In this document: positions 40,611-49,577 of the stretch, piece by piece
Layout of the letters: every line of letters starts with the position of its first letter
Position numbering within the stretch: the first letter of the stretch is position 1
From: Micromussa lordhowensis
Lineage: Eukaryota > Cnidaria > Anthozoa > Scleractinia > Lobophylliidae
Reading direction: 5' to 3'
Assembly (NCBI GenBank): GCA_964020085.1
Contig: OZ026598.1
Coordinates: 7,569,424-7,633,423 of the forward strand
Length of the DNA: 64,000 bases
Program-made: the position numbers and the translations under genes
The notes under the pieces: model-generated
Told to the model about the DNA's origin: nothing
Database searches by the model: none
What the model saw: only the letters and a program-made list of their open reading frames with translations

Positions 40611-41360
40611 ATGGGATTTACAAATGGGCAACATGAAAAACCATCAACGACAGGAAAAGTAGAAAAGGTTAAAAAAGGAATAGGCTTAAAATTAACTCCA
40701 GACAACCATTTCCATTTACAAAACAAGAGATTAACTAACATTTCCGCTCCAATAAATGATCACGACGCAACCACTAAACGTTTCGTATCTGATTTATTAA
40801 AGACAAAAGCAGCAACTACATACGTTAACAATGAACTAGCTAAAAAGACTAACTCATCAGCTTTAAAGGATTACGCTTTAATTACTGATTTAGGAACTTT
40901 AGCAATCGAATTCAATGATGCATTAAAAAGCAAAGTCGATTACAATGATTTAGAGACTAAGACGCAAAGTACAAATACCTCTGTCCACCCGTTCATCACA
41001 GTCTATGCAGAAGAGAATGGACCACTGATTAAAAGTACACTCCAATGGAGTTTCGGTAATGGATGTGAGCGAAATAAGCAATATGGTTGGCCTAGTCCTG
41101 TAGACGGTAAAATAGTTCGTGGCAGCATTTGTGTTTGCGCGGGCAATAGGCAAGCATCTGAAGTGATCGTCGGCTTAGTACACAATGGTGCTGATAAAGA
41201 TTTAAAAATTATCAAACCTGCGGATGAGTGGTCAAAGATGACTATTTTCAGCGATCCGATTACGATACGAGCCGGTGACACGATCAATTTTCGAAGCAAA
41301 ACATCGAATTCATCTGTAACACACGCGATGGTAAACTTATTGATCGAAATTGATGTCTAG
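40611..41360 (+). CDS. Short fibre protein, paralogous N-terminus
   Basis: 249 aa. MGFTNGQHEKPSTTGKVEK mirrors the start of the long fibre, followed by one KRLTNISAPINDHDATTKRF module. The C-terminal ~120-residue beta domain (WSFGNGC...PIRAGDTINFRS-like strands) differs from the long fibre head. The shared N-terminus probably docks both on the penton. It begins 11 nt after the long-fibre stop, at an AT box. Confidence 0.75.
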   Translation: MGFTNGQHEKPSTTGKVEKVKKGIGLKLTPDNHFHLQNKRLTNISAPINDHDATTKRFVSDLLKTKAATTYVNNELAKKTNSSALKDYALITDLGTLAIEFNDALKSKVDYNDLETKTQSTNTSVHPFITVYAEENGPLIKSTLQWSFGNGCERNKQYGWPSPVDGKIVRGSICVCAGNRQASEVIVGLVHNGADKDLKIIKPADEWSKMTIFSDPITIRAGDTINFRSKTSNSSVTHAMVNLLIEIDV

Positions 41361-41905
41361 TATGAAAATATATGAAGCGTGTCTGATGCAAATGAGTTTC
41401 AGACACGTCAGATATTTGAAACGCTTCATCCACCCACGCTAAATTAATGGCTTGCCTGATGCGCATGGGTGGATGAACCGTGTCTTATATGTGAAGCGTG
41501 GGTGGATGGAAAAAAGTGCACCACATGCTCGAGAAAACCGGGTTGGTGCAATATAAATATTCCAATTGAATTGAGTAGAGAAACAGCGAGCAAATGGTGG
41601 TGCTTTTGGAGGTGGGGAATGGCCGCCCCTGAATCCTGATACGGCACGTGCAGGCGCTTGTTAGGGATAGTAGGGTGAGACCGTCTACGGTGATAACCCT
41701 CGGGTGAACCCGTCCCGGCCCAGTAGATAACTGGGGGTGCTCAGAGGTCTTTCGGGATCTCAAACACGCGAGCGACAGCCGCCTTGTCAGCGGCGCGAAA
41801 GTCCTAGCCGAGACTAGGCAAGTAACAGCCACCGAGCACCCCCGACCAGGGTTTTGTCATTTTTTGTCACGCATTTTAGAAAAATTTATCTTATCCAAAG
41901 AATAG
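41361..41905 (+). ncRNA. Non-coding structured block, probable leader or ncRNA
   Basis: A 545-base gap between short fibre and the eIF1-like gene, with no credible ORF. It has two parts. At 41372-41508, repeated GAAGCGTG and GGGTGGATG motifs allow alternative hairpins. At 41672-41843, GC-rich sequence, unlike the AT-rich element, folds into a series of hairpins and a closed multibranch domain. It could be a 5' leader of the eIF1-like mRNA, a separate small RNA, or a DNA-level signal. Known ribozyme, tRNA and 5S patterns do not fit. Confidence 0.5.
41733..41843 (+). ncRNA. 111-nt multibranched RNA fold closed by 10-bp stem
   Basis: GGGGGTGCTC (41733-41742) pairs perfectly with GAGCACCCCC (41834-41843). 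Enclosed are GAGGTCT-TTCG-GGATCTC (41744-41761, 7 bp with UUCG loop), GCCGC-CTTGTCA-GCGGC (41778-41794) and CCTAG-CCGAGA-CTAGG (41803-41818). The loop TGTC can also pair with upstream GACA (41774-41777), a possible pseudoknot. Two G-U pairs in the first hairpin would be A-C mismatches on the other strand, favouring a plus-strand RNA. It ends 62 nt before the eIF1-like ATG. Confidence 0.6.
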
Positions 41906-42166
41906 ATGGATATCAAAAGTTTATCTTCTTTGATAGATGAAAGTAGAAAGTTTATTAAAATTTCTCTCGAAAAGAGGGGAAAAAAATCAATCACATCTTT
42001 TGAAAAGTTTGAAGGTTTTAATTTAAAAGATTGGAAGAAAAAGTTAGCATGTAACGGTTTTATTAGAGACCAAACTGTAAACCTACAAGGTGATCAAACT
42101 GAAAAAATATATGATGAATTAATCCAAATGGGCTATGATAGTGATCAAATTGTTTTTAATTTATAA
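41906..42166 (+). CDS. eIF1/SUI1-like translation initiation factor
   Basis: 86 aa matching the SUI1 fold over its whole length: basic beta-strand start FIKISLEKRGKKSIT, helix FNLKDWKKKL, then the family core ACNG (48-51), the strand TVNLQGDQ (57-64) and a C-terminal helix plus strand (IYDELIQMGY...QIVFN). ACNG and QGDQ are the most conserved boxes of eIF1. It lacks the disordered N-terminal tail of cellular eIF1 (~110 aa). eIF1 binds the 40S subunit near the P site and sets start-codon stringency; viral copies are known in some giant viruses. The codon use is AT-rich like the rest of the element, so it is not a recent exon capture. It lies between the structured block and the membrane-protein gene. 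Confidence 0.82.
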   Translation: MDIKSLSSLIDESRKFIKISLEKRGKKSITSFEKFEGFNLKDWKKKLACNGFIRDQTVNLQGDQTEKIYDELIQMGYDSDQIVFNL

Positions 42167-42184
42167 ATATAATAAAATAATATA

Positions 42185-42667
42185 ATGGTGGCTAAAAAGA
42201 ATATTTTCGATTGGAATCATATTTCAGACAAATTATCGACTGATGAAGTAGACGAACTAAAGTCTTATTATCTAAGCTATCATAGGAAATGTTGGGCTTT
42301 CAAAATGGCTTACAAAAGATTCAAATTGCTCAAATTCATTGGTAATTCACTCTCTGTTCTGACCGCTTCAGGTGGAATTGCTAGCGCTATTGCTACTGGT
42401 GGTATCAGTCTCATAGCGATTAGTACAGTGGCATTATTAGTTAAAGGATATATGGAACACAAAGGTTTAGACTTAAAAATTCAAAATTGTACCTATGCCT
42501 ATCAAAGTTACCAGCATTTGTTAATAATGATTCGAGAAGCGATGCGCTCAGGTGATCTTAACCGAGAAAGTTTAATTAATCAAATGACAAGTGTTGACAA
42601 TTTTGTGATTGATAATAGTCCAATTGTTGATAAATATTTAAAGATGTATGACGCTAAAATGTCTTAA
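42185..42667 (+). CDS. Two-helix membrane protein, SLATT-like topology
   Basis: 160 aa. Two adjacent hydrophobic segments (FIGNSLSVLTASGGIASAIA and GGISLIAISTVALLVKGYM) separated by a short turn are flanked by helical cytosolic parts with conserved-looking Tyr/Arg/Lys (YKRFKLLKF before; CTYAYQSYQHLL after). This resembles SLATT-type 2TM proteins, but that is topology rather than proven homology. The last two codons and stop lie in the TIR. It starts after AATATA, 18 nt beyond the eIF1-like stop. Confidence 0.65.
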   Translation: MVAKKNIFDWNHISDKLSTDEVDELKSYYLSYHRKCWAFKMAYKRFKLLKFIGNSLSVLTASGGIASAIATGGISLIAISTVALLVKGYMEHKGLDLKIQNCTYAYQSYQHLLIMIREAMRSGDLNRESLINQMTSVDNFVIDNSPIVDKYLKMYDAKMS

Positions 42668-42912
42668 AAATCAGCATCGTGAGAACAATCTAAATTTTAC
42701 TATATCCTACACTATCCTACGCATTTTAGGCATTTTTGTGCGTAAAATAGTATGTCTAATTTTTACGATATCTACGCTACTTACACTACCTACGCATAAC
42801 TACGCTGTTTTAGTGTATTATATCATATATTTTAGACTCAGATTTTTACACTAACTACGCTGAGATGCGTAAAATCCAGAAATGTCCTAGTTCCCCCATT
42901 TCCTACACTACT
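42659..42912 (-). repeat. Polinton right terminal inverted repeat
   Basis: Mirror of 22797-23050. The inner end ATGTCTTAA closes the two-helix membrane protein ORF. Confidence 0.97.
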
Positions 42913-42918
42913 CTGGGA
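42913..42918. repeat. Polinton target-site duplication, right copy
   Basis: CTGGGA, identical to 22791-22796. Confidence 0.95.
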
Positions 42919-44639
42919 TATCACCTTAAAATACAAGACAAAAGACAAGTTGGAAGTCAACAGCAAGCTGTTCAACCCTTCTCTCATTCCGGACTGTTTG
43001 AAAAAAGATCTCAAATATTTCTTTTCTGCTTCTAAGTTTGGTTCAGTGATTTAACAACTACTCAGATTTATATGTCGAATTTGTCGAATTGCAGCGCGAA
43101 CTTTAGTCTCTGTTCTTTTTATTCAATTTAGTTTAATTATATTATCCACATTTCTCTAGAATATAATCTTTCTCAACGCATCAAAAATAGTCTTTATGAG
43201 CTTGCACTTTGGCCTTAGGTGTACCGCAAAGCACAATGAGGGATTTATGCTTACACGCTTTAAAGTCTGAGATCAATATTTCATATTTAGTTTACTCCAA
43301 AAACTGTTCATTATTTTACCCTTTGTTTACCTATTGATTGTTGCAATAAACTATGATTTGTGAAATGCTTAGTTATGAAGGAAGGTTTGATTAACTATTA
43401 CAAAGGATTTCTCTCTCGTATTCAATTTGTCGAGTTATTATTAACATAAACAGAGAACAAGTTAGTTCTTTAGTTTGACATTTTTGGGATTTTGATGTCC
43501 ACATTAGGGAAAATATGAAATTGATAAAAAAAAGATTTGTTTTACTCAAAAACAGGTTGAATATTTGTAAAATTTCGAAAGAAAAGCTAAAAAAGGCATC
43601 AATTGAATATCTTCCGCTCCTGAATATGAAACAGTAGGTTGAGTTGTAGTTAATGATGAAGCTAGCCTCTCTGTAACATAAATTACATATGAAAAGTGAA
43701 GCACAAAACTCACACTTTTTCACCAAACGAGAACAAGCCATGGCATTGTGACCTAACTGTTAATTCTGTGATTTCACAATTTTTTTCATACAAATGTTTC
43801 TCAATGTTTATCATTGCTAGAAATTTAACAAAACATGACAATAAAATATCAGTTAAAAGAACGTATACTCAAGTTAGTATTCCTTCTAATTGTTTCCCAA
43901 AGACTGTGCCAACGACGAGTGTGGCCCTCTACAAAAATCTAATAATATTTGGAGAAAGAAATAATTTGTAAACAGCAGTTAATTACTGAAATAACTTACC
44001 ACCAAGTTTGGGGAGATTTTGCAAAACGGAAGACTAAACAAGTTTTCAGCTTTGGCGAGAAATGATTTCTTTGTAGTTGAAGTTGAAAGTCTAACTGATT
44101 GTCCGATGAACAAATTTATTGTTATTTTTGAAGGTCATATTACAGGTCTCTCATCACATGTTCTAATGGTGGGGTGGGACAAGAGCATATATATATTAAT
44201 TTGGCGATTTTGAAAGAGCGACATTTCACCAATTTTCCTTATTGTTGTTTATTTACTTTGTTAATTAGTCAACATTTCATGGCGAAAGTTTCGTGTGTAA
44301 ATGAACTTGACAAAGAAACAAGACTGATATCACTGAATTGAATATAAAAAAATCCTGTTTGGATTTCACCTCACACGGTGTTTTTCAACGGGTGGTACCT
44401 GTGAGCTATGAGAACAAGCATATTATTTCAGACAGCTAATTAAAATCTCATGTACAATTTTGTCGTTATTATACGTTTGCTCGGTGACTCCCGAGCGACG
44501 AAAGAAAAACCGGTAAATAAGGTCAGTTCTAAAAACATAACACATACCCCCTTTTTCAATTGTCATATTGGAATATGGAAAAGAAGAAGAAACTATTTTA
44601 AATTATTAAAAACTGGATCATTTGATAATGCAATTCGAG
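42919..44639. other. Upstream flank of the 971-aa gene, no gene seen
   Basis: Host sequence that adjoined the 971-aa gene before the Polinton inserted. It should hold that gene's original promoter and any 5' UTR exon, but I cannot identify them by eye. Confidence 0.4.
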
Positions 44640-44758
44640 AGTTTTCATTGGCTTAGCCATCATGGGCTATGAGCCATTATACCATGCTCTACGAATATGG
44701 TAAGCCTACGCGTGATTTTTTTGAGACGTTTTATTTTTAAAGTTTAGTTTGCTATATT

Positions 44759-44790
<32 letters not shown>

Positions 44791-44890
44791 TTCGCTCTTG
44801 TTTGATATGAGATGATTATAGCCAACTCGGCGCTATGCGCCTCCTTGGCTATCTACCATCTCATATCCAACGCGCGCTTGTGGAATAATT
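44640..44890 (-). repeat. Dispersed repeat, inverted partner of 18010-18290
   Basis: Contains CTATGAGCCATTATACCATG, TTTTTAATAAAACAATTATT and the palindromic core GATATGAGATGATTATAGCC...GGCTATCTACCATCTCATATC, in the opposite orientation to the first copy. Confidence 0.8.
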
Positions 44891-45150
44891 GTTAAATATT
44901 TAACCGCTTCCGAGGTCACCCAACTTAATGCGAACAACTTGGCAGGATTGCGTTGACGACCATGGTAAAAGAATCCATTAATTGAAAAATTACTTCCTTT
45001 GTTTAACAGAAATTAGATAATTCACCTGCTGAAAATTTGAACCTAAAAGGTACACTTAAATCTGTTCAAATATCGACTTTTGAGCTTCCATTGTAGGCAG
45101 CTACTTGAAGGAGTTGTGGTTGACACAAGTATCAGTTTAGATCAAAGTGT

Positions 45151-45183
<33 letters not shown>

Positions 45184-46735
45184 ATTAATGTGCCAACCAG
45201 AGGTTATTGACTGTCGAAGCAAAGGATTCTTTTGTTCTGTGGTTGGCAAAATTTAAATATCAAAAGAATTGTTTGTAAACAGTGAGTATCGCTATCTTTT
45301 GTCCACTCGAATAACTTTCAGTTTGATTATACTATCAACGTTTTAGTCGGACTTGACTGTCACATCTTCATTCCAGCACTGGTTGTTTACTTTAAAAAAT
45401 GGTTGGTTAACAAAATTGGCAGGGGTTCAAGGAATCTGGTAAAGTTTGTACTGTTCTCTAGCAGATCTGATTATCATGGAGTGTGAGGTGATCAAACTGA
45501 CGACAACGAATAAATTAACAACAACAATAGAAGATTGATTGCTGTTAGTTTTTCAACAAAGGCAGATATACTTGAAGATAAAGCTTGCACAAAATACTAA
45601 AATGTATGGACTTGAAGACTTGGAACTTACTTCGAATTGTTTAATCGATGCGATTTTTTGCTGCTTGGCCTGCAATTTCCACATTCCGCTTGAGGAATTT
45701 GAAACGCAACAATCGTCGGTCATTTTGGATTTGTGTTTGAGTAAAACTCGGGCAGGAAAATCACATGATTATCGTAACCTCGTCGTTGTCGAAAAGCTTC
45801 AATTTCAAAATGTTTTCTGTCCCGACTAAAACGCAAAGCCGGCGGTTTCAAATTCCTCTAGTTTGAAGATTGTTTTCGAAAAGCTCCGTTCCCGTGATGG
45901 ATTAGTGTGGACGGTAGGCCTAACCGGAGAAATAAAGCTGCGTTTTCAGATTCCTCCTGCGTCATTGGACGGGACCTGACTGTTGTGTTCAGCGAAAAAG
46001 GGAAACAAGAGCTTTATCAACTTGTCGCAACCTTTAAATAAATAATAATAAATTTAATTTATACCGCGCAGTTTCCATAAAAATATTCAACTGCGCCTTA
46101 CAATGAATATTAAATTAAAAATAAAATAGAAGCTCAAACCTTTGAACTTGGTGGTCTATAGAAAATGAATGGACAAAGCGTGAACATGTACAAGTAAGTG
46201 ATTTACGCTTCGTTTAATCTGTTTGTTGCCAAAACATAATTGTTATATTAATTTCTTTGTCTTGTCCCGGTTTGTCTCAAATACGATAATAAGCTAGGGT
46301 AAAATTAGTTCTAATTTGTCTCAAATACGATAAGCTGGGGTGAAATTAATCCCAATTTATCTCAAATACGAAAAACTAGGGTGAGATAATTAGTTGCCAA
46401 ACAACACGGTTGGAAAAAATAATAAACAAATAAATAAAGGCGGGATCAAATGAACTCCTAGTAAAAGGAACTCTCTAAAGAAAAAATATAAAGGCGTTAT
46501 TTGCGGTTGACTTTATGAATTTTACATAAGTCGGCTTTCACGCCCTCGTGCGACCAGTTTCCCTGTCGCGCTTTGTCGTGGTAAAGGGACTGAAATAGAG
46601 TAAGCTAAGAGTTGTTTTATATGCTGCCTTAAGTTATTGTTATCATTTAGAAGTTTCTTGAAAGCTTTTACAGAAGAAATGTAACTTGAAATAACCAAAA
46701 ATATGTTGTTAGTACTTGTCGTTAACGCACGTTAA
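44891..46735. other. Intergenic, short repeats only
   Basis: Includes AATAATAATAAATTTAATTTATA near 46040, a common repeat-end type, and three near-repeats of TCTCAAATACGATAA... around 46275-46380. No gene is supported. Confidence 0.4.
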
Positions 46736-47060
46736 TGAATGCAAGTGAATATATGAAAGATCATGTATTTGAACTGCGTAGAAAGATATATGAAGACATG
46801 GTTGATCATGGTAGTTATACACAATTTAAGCAGTTGTGAAATTAAAGCCTGACAAAAATTCAGGCATAAACGGGATTCGAACCCATGACCTCTGCGACAC
46901 CGGTGCAGTGCTCTATCAAGCCAACTCATATCGCTTTCCGCAGTTCAACTATATGATCTTTCATATATTCACTTGTATTCTTCATCATCTGCGGGCAAAC
47001 TACGAACCCACAACGTGACCAGCTCTGACCACCGCAGCTATGAGTTGGCTTGATAGCATA
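46736..47060 (-). mobile_element. tRNA-derived SINE, second copy
   Basis: On the minus strand, GAGTTGGCTTGATAGAGC ... GGGTTCGAATCCCG (about 46935-46865) forms a tRNA-like head with A and B boxes, followed by a GCCTGAATTTTT...CAGGC tail and ACTGCTTAAATTG. This is the same family plan as 465-783. A partial duplicate of the head start lies near 47040. Confidence 0.65.
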
Positions 47061-47500
47061 TCGATATTCTAACATGGCTCCGAGTCTTTCAAGGCAGACT
47101 TCTATATTTGGTGTTGTTTTCTTTGTATCCAAGTCTCTTTTGGGAGAGACAGCAGAAAATTAAAAAAAATTACAATTTTTACCCGAAAGCCTCGGAGCCA
47201 TTTTAGAAGATTGATATATCGAATGTGGCCTATTGGTGAACGCTTTCGGTTCCTTCTTGACAGAATTCAAGATCAACTTTTGGTCCTTTTGCTTTTAGTG
47301 CTAAGTAGGGCTTACCGCAAACTACACAATTACTCGCCATGCATATCAACCGAAGAGGAAATGATCTCTCTTGTGGCAACAGGACTAAAAATTAACATTG
47401 CATTTTAAAAGCGTCTTTATTAGTATTTCAGATTGTCAAGGATTCCAGCCTCACTAATTAGGGTGTTCATGACAAAACACCACTAATTCAAGCTGTCTAA

Positions 47501-48042
47501 GGGCCGATTTACACGGTACGACTTTCTCGCATGCGGCAAGCTTACGACAGGCCTACGACATGAATTGTTTCGTGTAAATCAAACCTACAACTCGCTTACG
47601 ACTGTTGTGTACGTGAAAAAAAATGTCGTAGGGTTTTAAAACATGTTTTAAAACGCTACGACAATCGTAGCTGAAATCGATAGAAAATGACGTAGTTTGT
47701 GACAAATTTCTTCTGAGTAGGGGACGAAGGTGAAGTTTTCTTGCGTCAAAATGGTGGACGAAGTTGTTGTTGACTGAATCACATGAACTCGTTTCTCGAA
47801 AAGTACAGAACAGCTTAAAGCGAAAAACAGCTCGTTAGAAAGCTTTTTCAAAGCGCACGACAGCTATAACATTGTTTGCCGTTTGTTAGAACTTTCACTC
47901 CGAAAATCCCGGTGCAAACTTTTGCATATTTCATTTTGTAAGTGAAAATGCCGTGCCCATCCATGTAAATGGTCCTAAATCATGTCGTAAGCCTGTCGTA
48001 AGCTTGTCGCGAGCGACAGAGTTGTATCGCGTAAATCGGCCC
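47501..48042. mobile_element. Harbinger-type MITE
   Basis: Ends GGGCCGATTTACACGG and (inverted) GGGCCGATTTACGCGA, flanked by TAA (47498-47500 and 48043-48045). Subterminal CTTACGACA repeats occur on both sides. A 3-bp TAA duplication is typical of PIF/Harbinger. There is no ORF. Confidence 0.75.
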
Positions 48043-48045
48043 TAA

Positions 48046-48932
48046 GGATCTTTTAGGGTTCACTCGAATAAATAATGAGTAAAACAACGTCCCTCTTTCC
48101 GTTTTTAGGCTCCATTTTTGCCTGTCTCGCGCGGGTACCTTTCCTGAACAGCCTATTCCGTTTTAAGTGGTATCTTTTAGAGGCCGAATAAAGCTCGAGC
48201 CACGCCCAGATTGGTCTCCTTTAGGGGTTTAATTCAAATGTTCCGACAAGCACCCCGACTCCCTCAGGAGAAAAACATATTTGTGGTCACACAATCTTTA
48301 CTTGCAGCGTGACTTGACGAGGTAAGCAAAATGTCTGCGATTAGAAAGGAGGCTCAACTCAATGTTTTGTTTTTATATTAACTTTTATTCAATGCAAATT
48401 ACTTGTCCCTCATTTTACCACTACAGCATCACAATCCAGTTGTTCAACAGTCTGCCAAGAGATTGACTTCTTTCCAAGAACGAGTCAGGCCCACAGGTGA
48501 TGGCGCGCGCAGACTTTTTGTTCCGACTCACGTCTTGCGCCACAAGTTTGCAAATATTTGTGCCTCTCAAACTCTGAAAGATGACGAATTCTACGCAGAT
48601 TGTTGCTCATTATATATTATATATATTTACTATTTTTTTAATTTTTACACTGTCAAGAAAATAGTTTTAAAAAATACCTTTTGCTGACTATTGTTCCATC
48701 AGGCTCACAAGCATGTGTAATGGTTTTTATACAGGTAACCATGGTAACAGTCATGGGAACACCCACTTTTTCTGGTCGTATTGCCAGCCGAGTCAGTGTT
48801 TTTTAGCAGGAGCGGTGCTAAGAAACACGATACATCTTGACGGAGGCGAGTTGACGTGGTGAATTTCGGCTTTCGAAAATAGAAATTTATCGAAAGATAC
48901 GAATCAAATACTTTTTGGTGTATTTCTAACTA
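48046..48932. other. Intergenic, no gene seen
   Basis: Mixed sequence with an AT microsatellite near 48610-48640. The ORFs look random. Confidence 0.4.
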
Positions 48933-49225
48933 CAGTGGAACCCCGTTAATCCAATCACCAACGGACCGCAAAAATCTGGCCGTATTAATGGGGTGGCCGT
49001 GTTGAGATCGCGCCATGTATTGGGTGATCATTTATCGCGTTGCGCGCTCTACTGTTATGTTTTGAATGCTGTTTCCGAATTCGTTTTGACACGGCTTTCG
49101 TCCTCAGCGCTCGTGGAGCCACCTTAAAGGGGTTCTTTAATTAAGAAAATCACGGCCTGAGCTTTTGTTCGGGCCAGAATTAAGTAGCCGTTATAACGAA
49201 ATAGCCCTACAGCGGGAATCCACTG
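48933..49225. mobile_element. pogo/Tc1-type MITE
   Basis: Ends CAGTGGAACCCCG and inverted CAGTGGATTCCCG, flanked by TA (48931-48932, 49226-49227), as for pogo/mariner elements. 293 bp with no ORF. Confidence 0.75.
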
Positions 49226-49280
49226 TACTTGAATTTCCCGCGGAGAACTGTGCTCGTTCCTCCAACGACTTATAAACACT

Positions 49281-49577
49281 CTACATATCTACAATGAGGA
49301 AAAAAAGCGCTGGAAAAGTGTCAAAACTTCTGTGCAATCTTGCACTACATTCATTCCCCTCCGTCAGAAGAGTGAATTCCAAGGAAGAAGCAATCAAACT
49401 CCTATATAGCAATAATAAAAACTCAGCAGTTAGTTGAACTACCGCAAAATAAAGGAGAATCTGTCTTGTTTCCAGCTTTTTTACAACCAAAAGATCGCCA
49501 GTAGTTTTCAGTTCGATTGATCCAAAGTCACGAACTAAGGTCACATGTACAGCGCTTGTATCAGCTACATATGCGCT
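49281..49577 (-). CDS. Possible terminal exon of the C1q/TNF gene
   Basis: In phase with the preceding exon (50396-50318, ending AAG). The frame SAYVADTSAVHVTLVRDFGS could be the last strands of a C1q/TNF head. The acceptor (GTAAGAGAG) has a poor pyrimidine tract, and the ORF runs about 60 residues past where C1q domains usually end. Tentative. Confidence 0.28.
   Translation of the reverse strand, partial: SAYVADTSAVHVTLVRDFGSIELKTTGDLLVVKKLETRQILLYFAVVQLTAEFLLLLYRSLIASSLEFTLLTEGNECSARLHRSFDTFPALFFLIVDM

Larger units (their letters stand above)
22797..42912. mobile_element. Polinton/Maverick (adintovirus-like) element, near intact
   Basis: 20,116 bp bounded by 254-bp inverted repeats starting AGTAGTGTAGG and flanked by CTGGGA duplications. 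It encodes the diagnostic set: protein-primed PolB, retrovirus-type integrase with chromodomain, packaging ATPase, adenain-type protease, double-jelly-roll major capsid and a minor capsid protein. It also has VLTF3-like, PLA2-like, fibre and eIF1-like genes. The element is more AT-rich than its flanks, except for a GC-rich non-coding block at 41640-41850. TIR similarity and the intact duplication imply a recent insertion. Most genes are open. The VLTF3 frame is interrupted, and the integrase lacks an ATG covering its first catalytic Asp. Confidence 0.97.

Noticed and set aside
41444..41832. Minus-strand ORFs in the structured block
   Set aside because: Low-complexity translations of hairpin-rich DNA without start-box context. 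The G-U pairs indicate a plus-strand RNA instead.
41640..41850. 5S rRNA, tRNA, hammerhead, HDV-like or group I intron in the GC-rich block
   Set aside because: GTCTACGG at 41683 recalls a 5S start, but nothing after it fits. There is no tRNA T-loop of seven bases. CTGATGC lacks the A required in the hammerhead box. No paired GTP-site core is seen. It is left as an unassigned structured RNA.
42648..42854. ORF of 68 codons in the right TIR (and its mirror at 22855-23079)
   Set aside because: Translation of TIR repeats. The same frame appears in both TIRs and the sequence is explained by terminal function.
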